A DNA stretch of 64,000 nucleotides from assembly GCA_001771575.1 (NCBI GenBank), contig MEUD01000001.1, positions 1,055,277 to 1,119,276 on the forward strand, read 5' to 3'. This DNA is from a candidate division WOR-1 bacterium RIFOXYB2_FULL_45_9. GTDB lineage: Bacteria > Margulisbacteria > WOR-1 > O2-12-FULL-45-9 > XYB2-FULL-48-7. Under the pieces are notes generated by a model that was not told the origin of the DNA, did not search any database, and saw only the letters and a list, made by a program, of their open reading frames with translations. Below are positions 32,795 to 41,321 of this stretch, in pieces (within the stretch, counting starts at the first letter, position 1; each line of letters starts with the position of its first letter). Position numbers and translations under genes: made by a program.

Positions 32795-34591
32795 ATGCTA
32801 CAGGTCAACGATCTATCGCTCTCCTTTGTCGGACACGATCTTTTCGATAAGATCAGCTTCACCGTCCATAGTGGTGAGCGGATCGGCCTGGTCGGCCGCA
32901 ACGGCTCCGGCAAAACCACTCTTTTTAAGCTGATAACCGGCGAGCTCCTGCCCGAAGATGGCACGATCTCCCTCCCCAAAAACTACACCGTCGGGTATCT
33001 GAAACAGCATCTTCGCTTCAGCCAGCCTTCCGTCCTTCAGGAGGCCTGCCTGGGGCTCCCGGCCGGAGAAGAAGACCAGATCTGGAAAGCGGAGAAGATC
33101 CTAGGCGGCCTCGGCTTTGCCGAGAGCGAATTTGAAAAGTCCCCGGCGGAATTTTCCGGCGGCTTCCAGGTGAGACTGAACCTGGCCAAGGTTCTCCTCT
33201 CCGAGCCGCACCTTTTACTGCTCGACGAGCCGACCAACTACCTGGATATTATTTCGATCCGCTGGCTTAAGAAGTTTCTCCAGCGCTGGAGCAACGAACT
33301 GATGATCATTACCCACGACCGCGATTTCATGAACAGCGTCACCACCCACACCCTGGGGATCCACCGCCTGAAAACAAAAAAGATCGAAGGCGACACCGCC
33401 AAGCTTTTTGAGCAGATCGCGGTGGAAGAAGAGAGCTACGGCAAGACCCTGCAGAAGGAGCAAAAAAAACGCGAAGAGGCGATGGAGTTCATCAACCGCT
33501 TCCGCGCCCAGGCGGCCCGCGCGAGCCTGGTCCAGTCTCGGATCAAGGCGCTGGAAAAAATGGGGAAGAAAGAAGAGCTGGTGAAAGTCACCGAACTCGG
33601 TTTTCGCTTCAACTCGATCGAATTTGAGGCCAACTACCTGATGCGGGCGGAAAATATCGCCTTCGGTTATTCCCCGGATAGGGTCCTGATCAACGATCTG
33701 TCGATCGATATCGGCAAAGACGACCGGATCTGCGTCATTGGCAAGAACGGCAAGGGGAAATCGACCTTGCTCCGCCTGCTGGCCGGCGAACTCGCACCGC
33801 TGACCGGGGAGATCACCCGCCACCCGGACTGCAAGATCGGCTATTTCGGCCAGACTAACATTGAACGTTTAAACCCTGATCTAACGATCGAGGAAGAGCT
33901 CCACCAGTTGCGACCGGATATGAAATACAGCGACATCAGAAAAACCTGCGGCGCGATGATGTTCACCGGCGACCTGGCCCTAAAAAAGATCTCGGTCCTT
34001 TCGGGAGGAGAACGAAGTCGGGTCACGCTGGGAAAGATCCTCCTCTCCCCCACCAACCTGCTTCTGCTGGACGAGCCGACCAACCATTTGGACGTCGAAT
34101 CGTGCGATTCAATGGTCGCCGCCCTCGACGAATTCCCCGGAGCGGTCATCATTGTGACCCACAGCGAAATGTTTCTCCATCATCTGGCCAATCGCCTGAT
34201 CGTCTTCAATGAAGACCGGGTCTTTGTTTTTGAGGGCCGCTACCAGGAATTCCTGGACAAGATCGGCTGGGAATCAGACGCGCCTAAGAAAGCCAAAAAG
34301 ACCGCCAAGCATAAGGAGCCCAGAAAAGCCGATCACACCAAACAGCGTCAGGCCTTGCTCGCCAATATCGCGGCGGTGGAAAAAAAGATCGATGAAGCAG
34401 AAGGATCGCTCGAAGCGGCCAGCCTGGAGATCGCGCAAGCCAGCGGCAAAAAAAGCGGGACCGAAATCCAACAGTTACAGATCAGCGCCCACCAGCACCA
34501 GCAAGCGGTCGACAGCGGCTACAAAGAACTCGAAGGTCTGATCGCCGAACTCGACACCTTTGACCGTGAGAATTTAACGTTTCGGGGCTGA
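32795..34591 (+). CDS. ABC-F family ATPase
   Basis: A 598-residue protein with two ABC domains and no membrane segment: Walker A GRNGSGKTT and GKNGKGKST, signatures FSGGFQ and LSGGER, Walker B LLLDEPTNYLD and LLLDEPTNHLD. The linker between them (about 200-270) is charged and helical (P-site tRNA interaction motif), and a C-terminal coiled coil follows after a Lys-rich stretch (about 495-598), as in Uup/YheS types. ABC-F proteins act on ribosomes to relieve stalling or antibiotics; which role applies cannot be told from sequence. Confidence 0.9.
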   Translation: MLQVNDLSLSFVGHDLFDKISFTVHSGERIGLVGRNGSGKTTLFKLITGELLPEDGTISLPKNYTVGYLKQHLRFSQPSVLQEACLGLPAGEEDQIWKAEKILGGLGFAESEFEKSPAEFSGGFQVRLNLAKVLLSEPHLLLLDEPTNYLDIISIRWLKKFLQRWSNELMIITHDRDFMNSVTTHTLGIHRLKTKKIEGDTAKLFEQIAVEEESYGKTLQKEQKKREEAMEFINRFRAQAARASLVQSRIKALEKMGKKEELVKVTELGFRFNSIEFEANYLMRAENIAFGYSPDRVLINDLSIDIGKDDRICVIGKNGKGKSTLLRLLAGELAPLTGEITRHPDCKIGYFGQTNIERLNPDLTIEEELHQLRPDMKYSDIRKTCGAMMFTGDLALKKISVLSGGERSRVTLGKILLSPTNLLLLDEPTNHLDVESCDSMVAALDEFPGAVIIVTHSEMFLHHLANRLIVFNEDRVFVFEGRYQEFLDKIGWESDAPKKAKKTAKHKEPRKADHTKQRQALLANIAAVEKKIDEAEGSLEAASLEIAQASGKKSGTEIQQLQISAHQHQQAVDSGYKELEGLIAELDTFDRENLTFRG

Positions 34592-34594
34592 CCT

Positions 34595-34619
34595 CTGGCA
34601 AAGCTAATCGCCAGTTTTT
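34595..34619 (+). terminator. Weak Rho-independent terminator after ABC-F gene
   Basis: CTGGC (34595-34599) pairs with GCCAG (34610-34614), 10-nt loop, then T5. The stem is short, but the position 4 nt after the stop supports it. Confidence 0.5.
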
Positions 34620-34902
34620 CCTGACACATTATCTTACTTAATATTTATTAAACCTACACCTTGTCATCGTTCATAATATTTTTGTATCAGTCTTTCGCCA
34701 ACATACTGGCACATATTATAAAGCTTACTCTCAAAATAACGGCTATAGCTATATTTTTCAAAAACGTGGTCTTGAATACTTGCTTCTAATTCTCTTGCAG
34801 TTCCAACAATCTTCTATTGGATATTTCTCTTTTGTAGTGGAATTCTTTCAAATTATAATATTATCAAACTTTGATTTTTCTATACTTATTTCTTCAGAGG
34901 TA
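34620..34902. other. AT-rich island next to tRNA-Gln
   Basis: About 280 bp that is strikingly AT-rich (roughly 30% GC by eye) against its GC-richer surroundings. It directly follows the 3' end of tRNA-Gln, a usual site for integrating elements. It holds no intact gene; a short degenerate reading frame lies on the minus strand. No integrase, IS end or direct repeat of the tRNA end was recognised. Confidence 0.7.
34664..34813 (-). pseudogene. Remnant of an unidentified foreign gene
   Basis: Minus-strand 49-codon frame between TAG (34814-34816) and a TGA stop (34664-34666). It reads as natural protein (TARELEASIQDHVFEKYSYS, then RYFESKLYNMCQYVGERLIQ) and continues upstream across that stop for about 12 more codons. 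It has no start codon and very AT-rich codons unlike the neighbours. Most likely the 3' tail of a decayed, horizontally acquired gene. I do not recognise the family. Confidence 0.45.
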
Positions 34903-34973
34903 CTGGGGGACAGGGACTCGAACCCCGATTCTCGCCTCCAAAGGGCGGTGTCCTACCATTAGACGATCCCCCA
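34903..34973 (-). tRNA. tRNA-Gln (anticodon UUG)
   Basis: A 71-nt cloverleaf on the minus strand: acceptor TGGGGGA/TCCCCCA with U1-A72 and discriminator G73 (tRNA-Gln identity marks), D arm with AATGGTAG, anticodon loop CTTTGGA giving UUG, and T arm GTTCGAGTC. One mismatch at 27-43. The 3' CCA is not encoded and must be added by the cca product. Confidence 0.93.
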
Positions 34974-34986
34974 TCAGGTCATTAAA

Positions 34987-35015
34987 ATTATACCTTTTTC
35001 CTTGAAATTCTGCAA
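34987..35015 (-). promoter_or_regulatory. tRNA-Gln promoter
   Basis: Minus strand: TTGCAG (35015-35010), 17-nt spacer, TATAAT (34992-34987). Predicted +1 is about 7 nt upstream of the mature tRNA 5' end. Confidence 0.75.
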
Positions 35016-35039
35016 TTTTATTGTCGATAAATACATATC

Positions 35040-37442
35040 GTGAAGATCCACAACAAACCACCAGCCTCAAGCTCTCGACTGGCTCCCGCGATCGATCGGG
35101 CCTTGGACCGAGCGGCCACCCGTCTTTTTCCTGGAACCGGCCATGCGCCCGGATTGGTCCCGGCTTCCGGGCCCGACCTCCGACTGTCTATTCCTATTGT
35201 TATGATGGCCAGCGACCACCCATCAAGCGGCCACCCGGCCAGATCAACCGTCAACTCGACCATTGACAAGGACATTTTCACCTTTTACCGGCAGAATTTT
35301 CCCGATGCCAACCTGCTAAACCTCAAGGCCGCCCTGGATCTTGCCGCATCTTATGGGATCAACCTGTCGGAAAAAGCTTTGGGGATCGAATTGCTGATGA
35401 GCTGGAGCTGTTCCGCCAACGCGGTCGCCGCCTTCGTCCTTTTGGATTTTCCCGAAGCGGATTTGACCAAAGCGGAGATCGACCCAGGCATCATTGAGTT
35501 GATCAACCGGAGTGCGTTAGCCCGCCAGTTCTCTTTTGACCCTGATTTTGGCGGCAATCAGGGGGGGTTGTTCATGAAAATGCTCACTTCCCGCGAAAGG
35601 AACATTGAGGTCCTGCTGATCAACGCCGCCGACCTTTTTTCTCAACTTTCCGCCAATATCGGGGATAAAATCCATCCGCTGGCCCGGGTAGCGGTCTTCG
35701 CTTACGCCCGGTTCCTGAAGGTACTGCACTTTGATTACAGCGCCCAGCAGTTGGAAGACTTGGGCTTTCTAAAAAGCGACCCCGAAAAATATATCGAAAC
35801 CGCGACCTCGACCTTCAGCGGTATTTATCAAAAAGGCCCAAAATATTTTATTGGCGAGATGCGAACGATCGTCGAGCTTTTGGCCGAACAGCTCCCCGAT
35901 TATCATTTTTCCTGGCGCCTGAAAGGGGTTTGGAGCACCGCAAACAAACCGCGCGCCGTACACGACATTCTTGGGGTCTCCTGCGAGACCGATTCCGAGG
36001 AGGCCTGCCGATCGGCCATGACGGCAATAACCGACAACATGTCCGGAATGGGCTACAAGTTAAAAAAATACGAGGATTATATTTTCGCTCCCAGGGGAAA
36101 GGACCCAAAAAACATCAACGAACCAAACGATAAATATTACCAGGCCCTGCATTTGACCTTTATGTCCGACCTGGGATGGGAGATTGAGATCCAGATCAAA
36201 TCGCGGGAGATGGCGCAGAAAGCCGCGGTCGGGGAATGCTCACATATCAGATACAAGCTATCGGGGAGCGGCTTTGACGAAGATTTTATCATTGAGGCCC
36301 CCAACGCCAGGGCGGTCTACGAAGCCACTCATCTGGCGCTGGGAAGCAAAGGAATGGCCTACGTCATCGACGAACAAGAGCGGCTCGTCGACGTCGGCCC
36401 AAAATACGGGGCCGACCCGGTCACCGTTCTGGACTATGCCTTTCGTCTCGGGTTGGAACCCGGCTGTCAGGCGACCGGCGCGGTTATTCAGCGACAAACG
36501 CCTGACGGCTCATGGAAAACGGAGCGGGTCGGGTTTGACTATCCGATCAAAAGCGGGGACAAGATCGCGCTGACCTGCGCCCATGAAGCCCAACCGCTGA
36601 CAAAAGCGCGACGCCGCGCCGCCCGCACCCATCTGGCCATCGCTTCAATTGAACTGATCGCCGCCGGCGTGACCTCCGGACGCTCGGCCAGTTTCAACAA
36701 ATTAGTCAGCGCCGGCGAGGAGCTTTTCACCGATCTCTCCCGGGAATGGGAAGAAAAAGCTTTTTCCCTGTTCAAAGAGATTTGCCGGCGCGATTGCGGC
36801 GGTATCCCAAGATTGCTTTTTTCCTTCCCCAGAATTTACGGTCTGGCCGGCTTCAGGGACTCAAGTTTGTTTCACGCCGCGCTGGGAATCAGCGCCAAGA
36901 CCTCGACGGTACTCCTAACCCGCGTCAAAGAAACCCTGGCCAATTCATCGATCGTCACCGCCGTTTTCGGCGATTCCATTTATATAATGTTCAACAACAC
37001 CAATCAAGGGGCGCTCGCGAGACTGCTGGAATATTTTGAAGGGTCAAAATTGGACCTAAAGGAACTCTCTTTGGCGGAGGGAGAAGGCTATTGTCTGGCG
37101 CGTTTCAAGGTCGCCGCCGAGCGGTCGGCCATGGAAGATTTCTGCGGGAGACTTAGCGAGCTCTACAAACATTCTTACGCCGCCGAACCTCTCCCCATCA
37201 GACAGTCAAAGATCGAGGTCGGTTTCAATCTTGATCGGTCGCTTTTCGTCGCCGCTCTTTCCGCTTTGAACAGATTAAGCGCCAGAGTAATAGAATTTGA
37301 GGCTTCGCCAAAAACTTTTGACCGGGATGTTCGGGCCAGGATCATTCTTCCAGCGATTTCAGTGTTAAAATTTGAAGATCTGATCGACAAACGGCTGTTC
37401 GGTAAGGCGAAAAAAGTAAAGGTCACGATCGCTAAAGATTGA
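35040..37442 (+). CDS. Divergent RelA/SpoT-like protein with degenerate HD domain
   Basis: 800 residues. Region 95-280 follows the HD hydrolase fold of long RSH proteins (LLMSWSCSANAVAAFVLLDF, ERNIEVLLINAADLFSQL) but has lost the metal-binding His-Asp residues. Region 290-406 matches the (p)ppGpp synthetase domain: AVHDILGVS (D309), KYEDYIFAP, KYYQALH (Y367), EIQIKS (E383) and AAVGECSHIRYK, several residues altered. A TGS domain spans about 438-515 (ending YPIKSGDKIAL); the last 280 residues are unassigned. The GTG start has TAAATA 6 nt before it. Could be a synthetase-only enzyme or a non-catalytic sensor. The 3' end overlaps the convergent gene by 11 bp. Confidence 0.7.
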   Translation: MKIHNKPPASSSRLAPAIDRALDRAATRLFPGTGHAPGLVPASGPDLRLSIPIVMMASDHPSSGHPARSTVNSTIDKDIFTFYRQNFPDANLLNLKAALDLAASYGINLSEKALGIELLMSWSCSANAVAAFVLLDFPEADLTKAEIDPGIIELINRSALARQFSFDPDFGGNQGGLFMKMLTSRERNIEVLLINAADLFSQLSANIGDKIHPLARVAVFAYARFLKVLHFDYSAQQLEDLGFLKSDPEKYIETATSTFSGIYQKGPKYFIGEMRTIVELLAEQLPDYHFSWRLKGVWSTANKPRAVHDILGVSCETDSEEACRSAMTAITDNMSGMGYKLKKYEDYIFAPRGKDPKNINEPNDKYYQALHLTFMSDLGWEIEIQIKSREMAQKAAVGECSHIRYKLSGSGFDEDFIIEAPNARAVYEATHLALGSKGMAYVIDEQERLVDVGPKYGADPVTVLDYAFRLGLEPGCQATGAVIQRQTPDGSWKTERVGFDYPIKSGDKIALTCAHEAQPLTKARRRAARTHLAIASIELIAAGVTSGRSASFNKLVSAGEELFTDLSREWEEKAFSLFKEICRRDCGGIPRLLFSFPRIYGLAGFRDSSLFHAALGISAKTSTVLLTRVKETLANSSIVTAVFGDSIYIMFNNTNQGALARLLEYFEGSKLDLKELSLAEGEGYCLARFKVAAERSAMEDFCGRLSELYKHSYAAEPLPIRQSKIEVGFNLDRSLFVAALSALNRLSARVIEFEASPKTFDRDVRARIILPAISVLKFEDLIDKRLFGKAKKVKVTIAKD

Positions 37443-38238
37443 TCGCTCCTCTTAATTTGGCTTCCTGTTCGCTCCCCAGATTCTTCCCCCGCCGACCCAT
37501 GACCATTTTGACCGCGGCGATAAATTTTTCCGGCTCGACCCGTTCCACCCCGCCCCAGGAAAAATTAGGCACGACCTTGGAGAGCATACCTCCGCCAAAA
37601 CAATTTGCCCCGACGCCGATAACCGCGCCAGTCGGGACCAGGCTTCCAATCCCCAGCTTGGCGTGATCGCCGATAAGACAGCCCAGGAACCGTTCTCCGC
37701 TATCTAACGTCTCGCCGTTTATCGTCATCTTTACCGTGCCGTAAGTGTTCTTAAGGTTGGAATTGGTCGTCCCCGCCCCCAGGTTCACCCATTCCCCAAC
37801 GTAGGAATGGCCGATAAAACCATAATGGGCTTTGTTGGAGTAGCCATGAAAGATCGAGTTCATAACTTCCCCGCCGATCCGGCACTCCGGACCGATGTAA
37901 AGAGGCCCGCGCAGATAGCTTTGCGGCCTGATGACCGTATTGATCCCGATATAGATCGGCCCGCTGCGGGCATCAAGGACCGCCAGCGCTTCGACCTGCG
38001 CCCCCTCTTCAATGATCATGTTCTCGGGAGCGTAGAGTACCGCCGATGGATGGACCGTCCCCCTGATCTTCGCCCCAAGAACTTTTAGATCGGCCATAAG
38101 GTCATCTTTTAACCCGGAGATAAGCTCCCAGGGATAGTTGATCATTCTTTCCGGATGGTCGCGCAGGGTCAGCGCGCCGCAGCGCAGTTCCTCGGCTTCC
38201 CGCAAGCAGGTCAAAGGATAAAAGTTATCTTTGTTCAT
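37432..38238 (-). CDS. Left-handed beta-helix (hexapeptide) transferase-like protein
   Basis: 268 residues with many hexapeptide turns from about 55 to 230 (GTVHPSAVLYAPENMIIEEG, then GPIYIGINTVIRPQSYLRG and GAVIGVGANCFGGGML). It resembles the C-terminal acyltransferase half of GlmU or of the fused sugar nucleotidyltransferases, but the N-terminal nucleotidyltransferase domain is absent. Role probably acyl transfer to a sugar phosphate or nucleotide sugar. Its start overlaps the ackA stop by 4 bp, an odd pairing that may reflect acyl-CoA or acetyl-phosphate use, or just operon packing. Confidence 0.75.
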   Translation of the reverse strand: MNKDNFYPLTCLREAEELRCGALTLRDHPERMINYPWELISGLKDDLMADLKVLGAKIRGTVHPSAVLYAPENMIIEEGAQVEALAVLDARSGPIYIGINTVIRPQSYLRGPLYIGPECRIGGEVMNSIFHGYSNKAHYGFIGHSYVGEWVNLGAGTTNSNLKNTYGTVKMTINGETLDSGERFLGCLIGDHAKLGIGSLVPTGAVIGVGANCFGGGMLSKVVPNFSWGGVERVEPEKFIAAVKMVMGRRGKNLGSEQEAKLRGAINL

Positions 38239-39503
38239 TCGGCCTTCCTTTTATATTTGGGGTCCTCAAAGCTGTAAGTAAAATGAGTATGTGTTTCGTA
38301 GCGCCCTTCCAGGATCGCGATCACGTCCTCAATAAAGACCAGTTCTTCGTCGGTCGGGATCACGTAGACCTTGACCGGAGAGTCGTCGGTCGTGATGAGC
38401 GATTCTTTCTCCCTGGTGTTGGCGGCGGCGTTCCTTTTGGCGTCAAGGACGATGCCGATGTTTTCCAGACCGCTTAAGACCCGCTCGCGCAGGCGAATGT
38501 TTCTCTCGCCGCCTCCGGCGGTAAAAACTATCGCGTCAACCCGGCCCAGGGCCGCGGAGTAAGCGCCGATGTATTTGCGCAGGCGGTACGCCTCGATCTG
38601 CTGGGCCAGCTTGGCCCGGTGGTCGCCGTCATCGGCCGCTTTATCAACGTCGCGCCGGTCCATGAATTTGCCGGTGATCCCGAGCAGGCCGCTTTTTTTG
38701 TTCAAGATCTTTTCCAGTTCTTCAACGTAAAAGCCTTCCTTTTCGATCATAAAGAGGATGATCGACGGATCAAGGTCGCCGCAACGGGTCCCCATCACCG
38801 CTCCTTCCAGCGGGGTCAAGCCCATCGTCGTATCGACCGAAATCCCCCCCTTTATCGCCGCGGCGCTGACCCCATTGCCGATATGCATGGTGATCAGGTT
38901 CGCCTCCAGCGGGGTTTTCCCAAGCAGGGCGGCCGCCCGCCGGGAAACGTAGAGGTGGGAGGTGCCGTGAAAACCGTAACGTCTGACCCCGTACATCCCG
39001 TACCATTCGTAAGGGACCGCGTAAAGATAGGCTTGCTCCGGCATCGTCTGGTGGAAAGCGGTATCAAACACGGCAACGTGAGGAATGTCGGGAAGGACCT
39101 CTTTGGCCGCTTCAATCCCCATGATATTGGGGGGGTTATGGAGCGGCGCCAGGTCCTGCACTTCTTTGATCGCCGCCAGGACCTCATTGTTGATCATGAC
39201 CGAACTTTTAAATTTCTCTCCGCCATGCACGACCCGATGTCCAACCGCCGCTATCTGCGAAAGGTCGCCGAGTATCCCATATTGCCGGTCGGTCAAGACC
39301 TCGATGATCGATTTCAATGCGGCCCGATGGTCGTGACATTCAAATTCCTTTTTGACCTCTTTGCCGGAAATGGCGAAAGAGAGGAACGACCCGGAAATCC
39401 CGATCCTTTCAACTTCTCCGCTGGTCAGCGATTTTCTCTCGCCGGATTTATAGAGCTTGAACTTGACCGAGGAACTACCGCAGTTTAAAGCCAAAATTAT
39501 CAT
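38235..39503 (-). CDS. ackA: Acetate kinase
   Basis: A 422-residue ASKHA kinase making ATP from acetyl phosphate, the last step of acetate fermentation. Motifs: ALNCGSSSVKF, GHRVVHGGEKF, VFDTAFHQTMP, RRYGFHGTSH, MGLTPLEGAVMGTRCGD and a GGGERN segment where FTAGIGEN is usual. ATG 39503 after AAGGGA is preferred over the open frame start at 39527. It overlaps apbE by 29 bp. No phosphotransacetylase is in the window. Confidence 0.93.
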   Translation of the reverse strand: MIILALNCGSSSVKFKLYKSGERKSLTSGEVERIGISGSFLSFAISGKEVKKEFECHDHRAALKSIIEVLTDRQYGILGDLSQIAAVGHRVVHGGEKFKSSVMINNEVLAAIKEVQDLAPLHNPPNIMGIEAAKEVLPDIPHVAVFDTAFHQTMPEQAYLYAVPYEWYGMYGVRRYGFHGTSHLYVSRRAAALLGKTPLEANLITMHIGNGVSAAAIKGGISVDTTMGLTPLEGAVMGTRCGDLDPSIILFMIEKEGFYVEELEKILNKKSGLLGITGKFMDRRDVDKAADDGDHRAKLAQQIEAYRLRKYIGAYSAALGRVDAIVFTAGGGERNIRLRERVLSGLENIGIVLDAKRNAAANTREKESLITTDDSPVKVYVIPTDEELVFIEDVIAILEGRYETHTHFTYSFEDPKYKRKAE

Positions 39504-40329
39504 ATATTTTTCCCTTCTTATCAACAATTACCGCCTGGGCGGCAAGTTTGTTCGCCAGTTCCATCCCTTTTTCCGGGCCCAACACAAAGATCGCCGTCGA
39601 GAGAGCGTCGGCGATCGCCGCGTCTTGCGCGATCACGGTCACCCCTAAACATTGCTCGGCCGTTTGACCGGTGCGCGGGTCGATAATGTGTCCCGGCTGT
39701 TCGTAGCCGCCGGAGGTCGAAAGCGTTTCTCCATCATCAAGAACAGCCACGCCAAGGACCCTGGAAGCTCCCCGGCCGGCGAGCCGCGGGTCGACGATGC
39801 CGATCTTCCACGATCGGCCGATCGCCCCGATCGAAGAGCGCATGTCAACCAGCGTCTTGTTCCCTCTATCGGCGCGCAAAAGACGTTTGATCTTCTCGAT
39901 CGCGTACCCTTTGCCGATCCCGCCCAGATCGATCTTCATTCCCTTTCGGGCAAGGAAAATTTTTTGTTCTTTGCCGTTTAGCGCGATATCCCGCCAATTA
40001 CCATTCTCCCCCATGGTAACGTCAAAGGCGCCGTCTGATAGTTCTGAAATAATAAGAGAGATGGCAATCACGTCAAAGGTTTCCCTGGATACTTTGACCG
40101 GATGGAGCCCCGCGGCCAGGTTGATCGCCGAGACTTCAGAGCTGGGGTCGAATCGGTTAAGCAACGCGTTTAATCGCCCGGCTTCGGCGATCGCGATCTC
40201 CCGGCCATCCCCTTTGACCCGGAGGGTCGTCCCCATGGTAAAAATGGTTTGTTCTCTTGGAGACAATAAAAATAGGCTGAGCCCGAGAAGAGAAACGCCC
40301 ACCACGATGAATAGCAGATATTTTTTCAT
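39475..40329 (-). CDS. apbE: FAD:protein FMN transferase
   Basis: A 284-residue ApbE with an N-terminal signal anchor (about 1-23), MGTTLRV, KIDLGGIGKGYA, STSGGYE and HIIDPRTG. It covalently attaches FMN to Thr/Ser of exported flavoproteins such as RnfG/NqrC-type subunits. No such target was noticed in the window, so its substrate must be encoded elsewhere. It is divergent from pyrB. Confidence 0.9.
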   Translation of the reverse strand: MKKYLLFIVVGVSLLGLSLFLLSPREQTIFTMGTTLRVKGDGREIAIAEAGRLNALLNRFDPSSEVSAINLAAGLHPVKVSRETFDVIAISLIISELSDGAFDVTMGENGNWRDIALNGKEQKIFLARKGMKIDLGGIGKGYAIEKIKRLLRADRGNKTLVDMRSSIGAIGRSWKIGIVDPRLAGRGASRVLGVAVLDDGETLSTSGGYEQPGHIIDPRTGQTAEQCLGVTVIAQDAAIADALSTAIFVLGPEKGMELANKLAAQAVIVDKKGKIYDNFGFKLR

Positions 40330-40335
40330 GGAATT

Positions 40336-40341
40336 ATTATC
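40336..40341 (-). promoter_or_regulatory. Possible -10 box of leaderless apbE promoter
   Basis: Minus-strand GATAAT ends 6 nt before the apbE ATG (40329). The area is AT-rich, so chance matches are likely. Confidence 0.4.
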
Positions 40342-40348
40342 CCTATAA

Positions 40349-40357
40349 TGATATAAT
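40349..40357 (+). promoter_or_regulatory. pyrB promoter -10
   Basis: TGA plus TATAAT (40352-40357) upstream of pyrB, giving a leader of about 17 nt with a weak AAGAAG purine tract. Confidence 0.5.
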
Positions 40358-40380
40358 ATATAAGAAGAATAATCAATTGT

Positions 40381-41316
40381 ATGAATAAGGTCAAAGGGCT
40401 CAAAAATAAGGATCTCCTCGGCCTCAAAGACCTCTCCGTAGAGGAACTTCAGCTCATTTTAAAGACCGCCGTCTCCATGAAAGAGGTCATCAGCCGCCCG
40501 ATCCCCAAGGTCCCCACCTTGCTCGGCAAACACCTGGTCACTCTTTTTTATGAACCCTCGACCCGGACCAGGACCTCTTTTAATATGGCGGCCAAGGTCC
40601 TCTCCGCCAACATCACCAACGTTGCCCTGTCGTCATCGAGTATTTCCAAGGGAGAAAGCCTGATCGACACCGCGAAAAACCTGGAAGTGATGGGGGTCGA
40701 CGCGATCATCATCCGCCACAACATGGCCGGAGCGGCCCATCTTTTAGCCCGCCAGACCCGGGCCTGCGTGATCAACGCCGGGGACGGCTGTGATGAGCAT
40801 CCGACCCAGGGATTGCTCGACATCTTCACCATGATCGACAAAAAGAAGACCGTTAAAGGGAAAAAAGTCGTCATCGTCGGCGACATCGCCCACTCCCGCG
40901 TCGCCAAATCCAACATCTGGGGGCTCAATAAGCTGGGAGCAAATGTCGTGGTCGTCGGCCCGCCGACCCTGATGCCGGACGGGATCGAAGAGCTGGGGGT
41001 TAAAGTATCCTATGATCTGGACCGGGAGCTAAGGGACGCCGACTTCGTCAACATGCTCCGGATCCAGCGGGAGAGGATGGACAAAGGATTTTTCCCTTCG
41101 ATCGGCGAGTACGCCAAACTTTACGGACTGAACGCCGGGCGGCTGAAAAACGCGAGGCCCGATCTGGTCATTATGCATCCGGGACCGATCAACCGGGGAA
41201 TTGAAATGACGTCGGAAGTCGCGGACGGCCCGAACACCGTTATTCTCGAACAGGTCACCAACGGCGTGGCGGTCAGGACCGCCCTCCTCTTCTTACTGCT
41301 TAGCGGAAATAACTGA
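40381..41316 (+). CDS. pyrB: Aspartate carbamoyltransferase catalytic subunit
   Basis: First committed step of pyrimidine synthesis. The 311-residue product has the carbamoyl-phosphate site STRTRTSF, the HPTQGLLD loop and the C-terminal MHPGPINRG. No pyrI or other pyr gene is adjacent, so a class without regulatory subunit is likely. It is convergent with the symporter gene, 5 bp apart. Confidence 0.95.
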   Translation: MNKVKGLKNKDLLGLKDLSVEELQLILKTAVSMKEVISRPIPKVPTLLGKHLVTLFYEPSTRTRTSFNMAAKVLSANITNVALSSSSISKGESLIDTAKNLEVMGVDAIIIRHNMAGAAHLLARQTRACVINAGDGCDEHPTQGLLDIFTMIDKKKTVKGKKVVIVGDIAHSRVAKSNIWGLNKLGANVVVVGPPTLMPDGIEELGVKVSYDLDRELRDADFVNMLRIQRERMDKGFFPSIGEYAKLYGLNAGRLKNARPDLVIMHPGPINRGIEMTSEVADGPNTVILEQVTNGVAVRTALLFLLLSGNN

Positions 41317-41321
41317 ACGCC

